From positions 1-57,766 of the forward strand of contig JBBIQS010000050.1 of the NCBI GenBank assembly GCA_037442205.1: a stretch of DNA of 57,766 bases, written 5' to 3'. The notes under the pieces are model-generated. The model made no database searches, was not told the origin of the DNA, and saw only the letters and a list, made by a program, of their open reading frames with translations. Positions 54,895-57,766 of the stretch are shown here, piece by piece (within the stretch, counting starts at the first letter, position 1; each line of letters starts with the position of its first letter). This DNA comes from JBBIQS01 sp037442205. Its GTDB lineage: Bacteria; Myxococcota; Myxococcia; Myxococcales; UBA5297. The position numbers were made by a program, and so were the translations under genes.

Positions 54895-55935
54895 GTGAAC
54901 TCCACGATCCTCATCGCCTGCGCCCTGCTCGCCGCCGCACCGCGCCCGGCCTCCAAGCCGGCGCCCAAGTCCGCGGTTTCCAAACCCGCGCCGGCCAAGC
55001 AACCCGAGGAAGCCAAGCCCGCTCCCGAGCCGATTCCAACTCCGGCCCCCGAACCGGCAGCCGCGGCGCCGGTCCCCGCTCCGGCGCCGACCCCCGAGCC
55101 GCCGAAGGTCGCCGCCCTGCGGGTGGCAATCCTCGATCCCGTGGTGGCCGGCGAGGTCGCGCCTCGGCTCCTGGCCGCCTTCGCCCAGTCGCTCACCCCC
55201 GAGATCCGCAAGCTGGAAGGGGTTTCGGCCATCGGAATGAGCGAGGTCCGGGACATGCTGGCCTTCGAGCGGCAGAAGGTGCTGTTGGGCTGCGGCGACG
55301 ATTCCTGCCTCACCGAGATCGGCGGAGCGCTGGGGGTGGACGAGGTGGTGACCGTGCAGATCGCGCTGCTGGGCGAGAGCTGGGCGGTGACTCTCAAGCG
55401 GATGAACACCAAGAAGGCCAAGGTGCTGGCCTCGGAGACCCGGCAGGTGGCGCGCAAGGACGGCGAGGAGCTGTTGGCGCTGATCGGGCCGCTGGTGGAG
55501 GCGACCTTTCCCGGGCGCGCTCTCAAGCCGGGCCGGGCCCGCGGCGTGGACCGCGAGGTGGCCCGCCGGCTCAATCCGCCGCCGCTGTCGCGCTGGACCT
55601 TCCTGGCCACCGGCGGCGCGGCGCTGGCGGCGCTGGCCGGCGGCAGCGCCTTCGGGTTGCTGTCCCAGGACGCGCGCACCGACTTCGACCGCACCGTCGC
55701 CGCCGCGCGCACGGTCCCCACCGACGGCGCCACGGTGCGCGACCTGCAGGCCCGGGTCCAGAGCCGGGCCCAGACCGCCAACCTGCTCCTCGGAGTCGGC
55801 GGGGCGCTGGTGCTCGCCGCCGGCATCGAGGCCCTGTTCACCGACTGGAGCGACTCCCGCGCCGCGCTCGAGCTGCCCAAGCTCACCGCCCTGCCCCTGG
55901 CCACCGGCGGGCTGGCCCTCGCCGGAACCTTCTGA
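54895..55935 (+). CDS. Secreted Pro-rich protein with CsgG-like core and two TM
   Basis: 346 aa starting at GTG 54895. It has a signal peptide and then a Pro/Ala-rich linker (about 15-75). The conserved core (about 76-205) includes VAILDPV, GMSEVRDMLAFERQKVLLGCGDDSCLTEIGGALGVDEVVTVQIALLGESW. This pattern is common in myxobacterial proteins of the CsgG/LpoB-like type, and is here inferred as envelope assembly. Two C-terminal TM helices follow (about 230-250 and 300-318). It directly follows the Kelch gene and is probably co-transcribed. Confidence 0.68.
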   Translation: MNSTILIACALLAAAPRPASKPAPKSAVSKPAPAKQPEEAKPAPEPIPTPAPEPAAAAPVPAPAPTPEPPKVAALRVAILDPVVAGEVAPRLLAAFAQSLTPEIRKLEGVSAIGMSEVRDMLAFERQKVLLGCGDDSCLTEIGGALGVDEVVTVQIALLGESWAVTLKRMNTKKAKVLASETRQVARKDGEELLALIGPLVEATFPGRALKPGRARGVDREVARRLNPPPLSRWTFLATGGAALAALAGGSAFGLLSQDARTDFDRTVAAARTVPTDGATVRDLQARVQSRAQTANLLLGVGGALVLAAGIEALFTDWSDSRAALELPKLTALPLATGGLALAGTF

Positions 55936-56027
55936 AAGCACTCGGCAAATCGCGCCTTTGCTCGGGCCGCAGATCGTCTCATACTGGCATTCGTTCAACA
56001 GCTGACGACCCGACCTGCGAGACGGCA

Positions 56028-56417
56028 ATGGCCCCCAGAACCCCGCGGAGACGAGCCCAGGCGAACTACCCGAGCATGGAGCTGCTGCGCCGAGGAGGCC
56101 GGCGGGCGCTGGCGGGATTGGGATTGGGGACGCTGTTGGCGAGCGGCTGCTCGGCGGCCTCGGCGGATGCCAGCAGCAAGGTCCAGGCGGCAGCTCCCGA
56201 CGCCGGAGCGAAGCAGCCGGTGAAGATGGGCGAGATGGTGGCGCCCGAACATGCCCCGCCGCCTCCCGCGGCTTCCAAGGCCGCTCCGGATCCCAAGTCC
56301 CCGCCTGGCCCCAAGACCTCCGAGGCCGGCCCGCCTCCGCGGCCGATGGCGGGAGCGCCGCTGCCTCCCAACCTGCCGCCGCCGCCCAAGCCTGAGCCCG
56401 AGCCCAAGAAGCCCTGA
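56028..56417 (+). CDS. Short Pro-rich exported peptide, paralog 1 of radical SAM locus
   Basis: 129 aa starting at ATG 56028. The conserved N-terminal block is NYPSMELLRRGGRRALAGLG, then LGTLLASGC (lipobox-like). A PDAG motif follows with VKMGEMVAPEHAPPP (block K-M-G-E...P-E-x-H), then a Pro/Lys-rich tail. The two downstream genes repeat the same two blocks, so the three arose by duplication. The block could be a leader or signal and the tail a modified core. This is inference. Confidence 0.72.
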   Translation: MAPRTPRRRAQANYPSMELLRRGGRRALAGLGLGTLLASGCSAASADASSKVQAAAPDAGAKQPVKMGEMVAPEHAPPPPAASKAAPDPKSPPGPKTSEAGPPPRPMAGAPLPPNLPPPPKPEPEPKKP

Positions 56418-56438
56418 CTGATTTCGCCGGAGCTCCGC

Positions 56439-56714
56439 ATGTCGAGAAAGCCCTCCCCTCCCCGCTATCCCTCGGCCCAGGAGCTCAAGCGCGCCGGCCG
56501 GCTGGCGCTGACCGGCCTCGGATTGGGCGCGCTGCTGGCCAGCGGCTGCAGCGCCGCCTCCGCCGAGCCTCCGCCTCCAGCCAAGTCGAGGCCCGACGCC
56601 GGCGAGCTGGCGCCCGCGCCTGAGCCGATCAAGATGGGCAAGGTCGCGATGCCCGATCTCCACGAGCAGGCGCCGGCGCCGACCAAGCCAACTGAGAAGC
56701 CGAAGAAACCCTGA
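56439..56714 (+). CDS. Short Pro-rich exported peptide, paralog 2
   Basis: 91 aa. The N-terminal block is YPSAQELKRAGRLALTGLG then LGALLASGC. Next come PDAG and IKMGKVAMPDLHEQAP, and the end is Pro/Lys-rich (KPTEKPKKP). It starts 22 nt after paralog 1. It is the shortest and cleanest version of the repeat family. Confidence 0.75.
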   Translation: MSRKPSPPRYPSAQELKRAGRLALTGLGLGALLASGCSAASAEPPPPAKSRPDAGELAPAPEPIKMGKVAMPDLHEQAPAPTKPTEKPKKP

Positions 56715-56735
56715 GCCTTCCTCGGAGAATCGCCC

Positions 56736-57104
56736 ATGGCGAAGAAGCCGCCGTTGCCCCTCTATCCTTCGGTCTCGCAGCTGCGCCGCGCCGGTCGTCT
56801 CGTGCTAGGCGGGCTGGGCCTGGGAAGTCTTCTCGCCGCTGGGACTGCCGGAGCCGGCGACGCCAAGCGGCCGGCGCCCGACGCCGGCCAGGTCGCGCCA
56901 AAGCCTCCTGCTCGGCTGTCGGGCGAGGCGATGCCGCCCGACTACCACCCGGCGCTGCCGCCGGACCAGGCTCCCGACGCCGGTCGTGTCGCGCCTCCGC
57001 CCCCGGCACAGGTCGATGGCGGCGCGAGGCCTATCGACTTCTCTGCCGCCCCCAATCCCAAGCCGCAGCCGCAGAAGGCCCGGCAGAAGTCTGGCGGGAA
57101 GTAA
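56736..57104 (+). CDS. Short Pro-rich exported peptide, paralog 3
   Basis: 122 aa. The N-terminal block is YPSVSQLRRAGRLVLGGLG then LGSLLAAGTAGAG, with the Cys of the lipobox lost. Two PDAG motifs follow, with RLSGEAMPPDYHPALPP in the conserved H-containing position. The end is KPQPQKARQKSGGK. It starts 22 nt after paralog 2 and ends 17 nt before the radical SAM gene. Confidence 0.75.
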   Translation: MAKKPPLPLYPSVSQLRRAGRLVLGGLGLGSLLAAGTAGAGDAKRPAPDAGQVAPKPPARLSGEAMPPDYHPALPPDQAPDAGRVAPPPPAQVDGGARPIDFSAAPNPKPQPQKARQKSGGK

Positions 57105-57120
57105 CCTCGCCCTCGGCGCC

Positions 57121-57766
57121 ATGAAGCTCGCCCTGGTCCTCAACCACCGCTGCAATTTGCGCTGCAGCTACTGCTACACCGGCGAGAAGTTCAACCGGCC
57201 GATGAGCCCAGCCACGGCGCGCCAGGCGGTGGACTTCGGCTTCGACCGGGTGGGCAAGGGCCTGTTGGATCTCACCTTCTTCGGCGGCGAGCCGATGCTC
57301 GAGCTTGGGCAGATGGAAGCCATCGTCCCCTACGCCCGCGCCGAGGCCCGCCGCCGCGGGGCGCGCGTCAGCTTCCATCTCTCGACCAACGGCACCGTGC
57401 TCAGCGAGCGGCACCTCAAGCTGATGACCGAGAACGCCTTCAGCGTCCAGGTGAGCCTCGACGGCAGCCGCCAGGCCCAGGACGCCGGACGCCGCTACCG
57501 CAACGGCCGTTCGTCGATGGAGGCCGCCGAGCAGAACCTCGAGCGGCTGCTCGCGACCGGGATGCCGCTGCGGGTGGTCTCGGTGATCACGCCCGAGAAC
57601 TCCGGCTGGCTGGGCGAGAGCCTGGAGCACTTGGTGTCGCTGGGGGCGCGCAACCTCTACTTCTCGCCGAACTACCTGGGGAATTGGGACGAGCCGGCGC
57701 GCGAGCGGTTCGAGGCCGGGCTGCTGGCGCTGGGCGAGCGGATGCTGTTCCACTTCCGGCGCGGCT
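57121..57766 (+). CDS. Radical SAM protein (putative peptide maturase), partial
   Basis: It opens at ATG 57121 and has 215 codons before the window ends. The cluster motif is CNLRCSYC (Cys11, Cys15, Cys18). Next come FFGGEPMLE and SLDGSRQAQD, typical of SPASM/twitch-type maturases such as the anSME/PqqE group. It is close behind three paralogous peptides with no other gene between them, the classic arrangement of precursor and maturase. The C-terminal auxiliary-cluster domain, which would decide the class, lies outside the window. Confidence 0.85.
   Translation, partial: MKLALVLNHRCNLRCSYCYTGEKFNRPMSPATARQAVDFGFDRVGKGLLDLTFFGGEPMLELGQMEAIVPYARAEARRRGARVSFHLSTNGTVLSERHLKLMTENAFSVQVSLDGSRQAQDAGRRYRNGRSSMEAAEQNLERLLATGMPLRVVSVITPENSGWLGESLEHLVSLGARNLYFSPNYLGNWDEPARERFEAGLLALGERMLFHFRRG

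Noticed and set aside
51933..56417. A 1494-aa plus-strand open frame and a 1256-aa minus-strand frame over the Kelch gene
   Set aside because: High-GC frame shadows. Arg/Gly/Pro-rich, they overlap several genes with clear domains.

Overview
The window is high-GC chromosomal DNA with strong codon bias, densely packed genes, many lipoproteins with Asp/Ala/Gly-rich linkers, and one protein ending in a MYXO-CTERM-type sorting signal (32946-33779). Together these point to a member of the Myxococcota (deltaproteobacterial lineage). This is inferred from gene content; no rRNA or tRNA gene was seen.

Left flank (1-14396): a partial membrane polyferredoxin with an FNR-like box; a short-chain dehydrogenase and a companion of unknown function; a HigBA toxin-antitoxin pair whose toxin is frameshifted; a cupin; an FAD oxidoreductase; an MsrB-MsrA lipoprotein; a giant repeat-rich surface lipoprotein; rlmN coupled to a CorC/HlyC-type CBS protein; and a DUF6209-like gene.

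Centre (about 14371-28771): a compact 14.4-kb integrated element bounded by an imperfect 17-bp direct repeat. I read it as a provirus of a tailless, probably internal-membrane-containing dsDNA virus. It has a tyrosine integrase, a long leftward structural operon and a rightward regulatory cassette. The operon carries a small packaging-type ATPase, a 450-aa capsid candidate, a 33-aa membrane peptide between them, many single-TM proteins, a fibre/spike-like protein, an M23 peptidase and a holin-like protein. The regulatory cassette holds a MerR/AlpA-like HTH, a serine recombinase and a zinc-finger peptide. A second leftward operon of Cys-rich proteins ends in a PD-(D/E)XK nuclease and a DpdA-like 7-deazaguanine DNA transglycosylase. 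Nearly all genes overlap by 4 nt (ATGA/GTGA). No portal, large terminase, tail tube or DNA polymerase is recognisable. This element is the most novel part of the window.

Right flank (28780-57766): ndk-sucD-sucC; a lipoprotein gene whose promoter and first codons look duplicated from sucC; a MYXO-CTERM protein; VapBC; a fadD-like acyl-CoA ligase with a TPR partner; tatD-HEAT-metG; a chemoreceptor-like protein; RidA; a TPR protein; a Fic protein; a VKOR-DsbA fusion; a ThiF/MoeB-like E1 enzyme; a VWA lipoprotein; a giant Kelch lipoprotein; and a secreted Pro-rich protein. At the right edge, three paralogous short Pro-rich peptides are followed directly by a radical SAM enzyme (truncated by the window). 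This looks like an undescribed peptide-modification (RiPP-like) locus.
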